A stretch of 7,727 bases of DNA from Thermomicrobiales bacterium (lineage in GTDB: Bacteria; Chloroflexota; Chloroflexia; Thermomicrobiales; UBA6265): the NCBI GenBank assembly GCA_020847015.1, contig JADLCW010000036.1:1-7727 (forward strand), read 5' to 3'. The notes below the pieces were generated by a model, which did not search any database, was not told the DNA's origin, and saw only the letters and a list, made by a program, of their open reading frames with translations. Of the stretch, positions 6,444 through 7,727 are shown one piece after another; within the stretch, counting starts at the first letter, position 1, and each line of letters begins with the position of its first letter. Made by a program: the position numbers and the translations under genes.

Positions 6444-7501
6444 CGGACTATCCCGCGGCCAATGCTCCGCTTCTCGACGTGACGAATCTCCAGCACACGT
6501 TTCAAACCGGGGCCGGTCGCGTGTTTGCTGTCAACGGCGTCAGCTTCCGCATCGACGCCGGCGAGGCCGTCGGTCTGGTTGGGGAGAGCGGCTCCGGCAA
6601 ATCCACGGTAGCCAAGTGTCTGGTGCGGCTGCTGGAGCCGAGCGGCGGGAGCATGCGCTTCCGCGGCGCCGACATCACCCACATGAACGAGCGGTCATTT
6701 CGCCCGCTTCGCAGCCAGATCCAGATGGTTTTTCAGGACCCGACGATGTCGCTCAACCCGCGCCTGACGGTGCGCCAAACATTGAGCGAGCCGCTGCGTC
6801 TGCACAAGACCGCGACCAATGGCAATCTGGAGGCGCGCCTCCACGATTTGATGGGACTGGTCAATCTCGACCGCCGGCTTCTTGGCCGCCAGCCCCACCA
6901 GCTCTCCGGCGGTCAGAAGCAGCGGGTCGGCATTGCCCGGGCGATCGCCACCAATCCTGCCTTCGTCGTGCTGGATGAACCGACCGCCTCGCTCGACATG
7001 TCGATCCGGATCCAGATCATCTCCCTGCTGCGCCGCCTGCAAGACGAACTGGGGATGACCTACCTCTTCATCTCCCACGACCTGAGCACGGTGCGCCACC
7101 TGTGCAATCGGGTGATCGTCATGTATCTGGGGCAGGTGGTCGAAGAGGGGCCGGTCGAGGAGATCTTCACCAATCCCAAGCACCCCTACACGCAGGCGCT
7201 GCTCTCGGCGGTCCCCATTCCCGATCCGGCTCGCCGCGGCCAGCGCCGGCGCATCGTGCTGCCGGGGGAAACACCCCACCTTACCGCCCCCATCGTCGGC
7301 TGTCCGCTGGCGGATCGCTGCCCCTACGTCATGCCAGCCTGTCGCCAGGGCACCATCCCCTTTTTCGACATCGAGCCGGGCGGCCACCGCGCCGCATGTC
7401 TGTTGTATGCGGAAGACCGCGACGCCGTGGCGATCGATGGTTCAGCGGAATCTGCGCGCGTGTCGCGATCGGAGGCGTCGGGCAGAACCGGCTCGGACTA
7501 A
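6440..7501 (+). CDS. dppF: ABC transporter ATP-binding protein, DppF/OppF type
   Basis: A 353-residue partner ATPase of the importer. Motifs are complete: Walker A GESGSGKS (48-55), Q99 in VFQDPTMSLNPR, signature LSGGQKQR (155-162), Walker B VVLDEP (176-181), D-loop SLD (184-186) and H213 in ISHDLS. YLGQVVEEGP (229-238) and KHPYTQALLSAVP (247-259) are DppF/OppF hallmarks. The C-terminal domain keeps the Cys cluster seen in the family: C288 and C294 in GCPLADRCP, C301, and C320 after H316; related proteins have been reported to hold an iron-sulfur cluster there. A hydrophilic tail of about 30 residues follows, longer than usual. The ATG at 6440 overlaps the dppD stop by four bases, with GGAG at 6428-6431. 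An 81-base hairpin-rich gap separates it from the next gene, whereas all other gaps in the operon are 20 bases or less. Confidence 0.95.
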   Translation: MTDYPAANAPLLDVTNLQHTFQTGAGRVFAVNGVSFRIDAGEAVGLVGESGSGKSTVAKCLVRLLEPSGGSMRFRGADITHMNERSFRPLRSQIQMVFQDPTMSLNPRLTVRQTLSEPLRLHKTATNGNLEARLHDLMGLVNLDRRLLGRQPHQLSGGQKQRVGIARAIATNPAFVVLDEPTASLDMSIRIQIISLLRRLQDELGMTYLFISHDLSTVRHLCNRVIVMYLGQVVEEGPVEEIFTNPKHPYTQALLSAVPIPDPARRGQRRRIVLPGETPHLTAPIVGCPLADRCPYVMPACRQGTIPFFDIEPGGHRAACLLYAEDRDAVAIDGSAESARVSRSEASGRTGSD

Positions 7502-7508
7502 GCCGACG

Positions 7509-7569
7509 GCGCCGCGGGGCGCATCCAAAAGCGTTTGGGAACTCGATCGTCAATTGGGACAGATCGAGT
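7509..7569 (+). promoter_or_regulatory. Three consecutive hairpins between dppF and the next gene
   Basis: Hairpin 1: GCGCC (7509-7513) pairs with GGCGC (7518-7522). Hairpin 2: CCAAA (7525-7529) pairs with TTTGG (7534-7538). Hairpin 3: ACTCGATC (7541-7548) pairs with GATCGAGT (7562-7569), extended by GTC/GAC (7549-7551 with 7558-7560) across a single bulged A, giving an 11-pair stem with a 6-base loop. None is followed by a U-run, so simple termination is unlikely. The last ends one base before the AGGAGGG site and leaves it free. Such structures between ATPase or permease genes and a binding-protein gene can block RNA decay and raise binding-protein yield; that role is inferred here. Confidence 0.6.
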
Positions 7570-7570
7570 C

Positions 7571-7577
7571 AGGAGGG
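7571..7577 (+). promoter_or_regulatory. Strong ribosome binding site of the last gene
   Basis: AGGAGGG, a near-complete anti-16S match, lies five bases before ATG at 7583. It is the strongest site in the window and suggests high translation, as expected for a binding protein. Confidence 0.8.
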
Positions 7578-7582
7578 CAACG

Positions 7583-7727
7583 ATGAGCGATCGTCAGGAC
7601 AACCGCGCGCAAACGCCAAGAATCGACCTCAAGCGCTATTTCGGCGAGCGACCGCCGCAACTCAACCGCCGCCATCTGCTGGGCGCCTTTGGCGCCTCCG
7701 TCGCCGCCGTGGCGCTGACCGATTTCA
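7583..7727 (+). CDS. Probable ABC transporter substrate-binding protein, N-terminus only, with twin-arginine signal
   Basis: Only 48 codons are visible before the right edge. A hydrophilic N-region (1-28) leads to NRRHLLG (28-34) and then a hydrophobic Ala/Val/Leu stretch (about 32-46). This is the layout of a Tat signal: twin Arg at 29-30, Leu at +2 and +3, and a moderately hydrophobic core. No cleavage site or lipobox Cys is reached yet. None of the mature protein is visible, so the function rests on position: it follows four transporter genes of a family that needs a solute-binding protein (SBP family 5), and none of the other genes in view encodes it. Any other Tat-exported protein, such as a hydrolase or oxidoreductase, remains possible. 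The start is well supported by the AGGAGGG site. Confidence 0.65.
   Translation, partial: MSDRQDNRAQTPRIDLKRYFGERPPQLNRRHLLGAFGASVAAVALTDF

Noticed and set aside
7509..7569. Rho-independent terminator ending the operon after dppF
   Set aside because: None of the three stems is followed by a U-run, and a strong ribosome binding site and an ATG follow immediately.
1..7727. Mobile element, CRISPR array, tRNA/rRNA or phage signals
   Set aside because: I saw no spaced direct repeats, transposase-like or integrase-like frame, terminal repeats or tRNA-like fold on either strand.

Overview
The window is GC-rich bacterial chromosomal DNA, with tightly packed genes, strong Shine-Dalgarno sites and some GTG and TTG starts. 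Gene content and style (Dpp/Opp-type transporter operon, a form II CoxL-like molybdenum hydroxylase, an M81 family peptidase-like protein, a twin-arginine leader on the probable binding protein) suggest a Chloroflexota (Thermomicrobia-like) or actinobacterial host. That placement is inference; no marker gene is present.

Layout. Minus strand, left part: the N-terminal third of an M81/MlrC-like metallopeptidase (1-479, running off the left edge) lies downstream of a complete 783-residue xanthine dehydrogenase/CoxL-family molybdopterin subunit (577-2928). A good intrinsic terminator lies between them (about 512-553). A 487-base divergent intergenic region (2929-3415) follows. It carries a convincing sigma-70-type promoter reading right (TTGACA, 18 bases, TAGGCT), with a LacI-type operator-like palindrome over its -35 box, and a leader of about 135 bases.

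Plus strand, right part: an ABC importer operon of the peptide/nickel/opine (PepT) family: permease DppB (3416-4432), permease DppC (4453-5370), ATPase DppD (5379-6443) and ATPase DppF (6440-7501). Gaps are 20 and 8 bases, then a 4-base ATGA overlap. After an 81-base gap folded into three consecutive hairpins, a further reading frame starts behind a perfect AGGAGGG site at 7583. It has a twin-arginine signal and runs off the right edge; by position it is probably the substrate-binding protein.

Working together: the four transporter proteins form a complete membrane and ATPase core for a peptide-like solute, and the 7583 gene would supply the extracytoplasmic receptor. The M81 enzyme could hydrolyse an imported peptide or amide, since such enzymes often sit near peptide transporters, but this link is inferred. 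The Mo-hydroxylase subunit has no FAD or Fe-S partner gene in view, so its substrate is open; its AYRGAGR active-site loop argues against it being a true (form I) CO dehydrogenase.

I found no RNA gene, insertion sequence, CRISPR array or phage feature. Most of the window is conventional; the most interesting parts are the regulatory and structural signals between genes.
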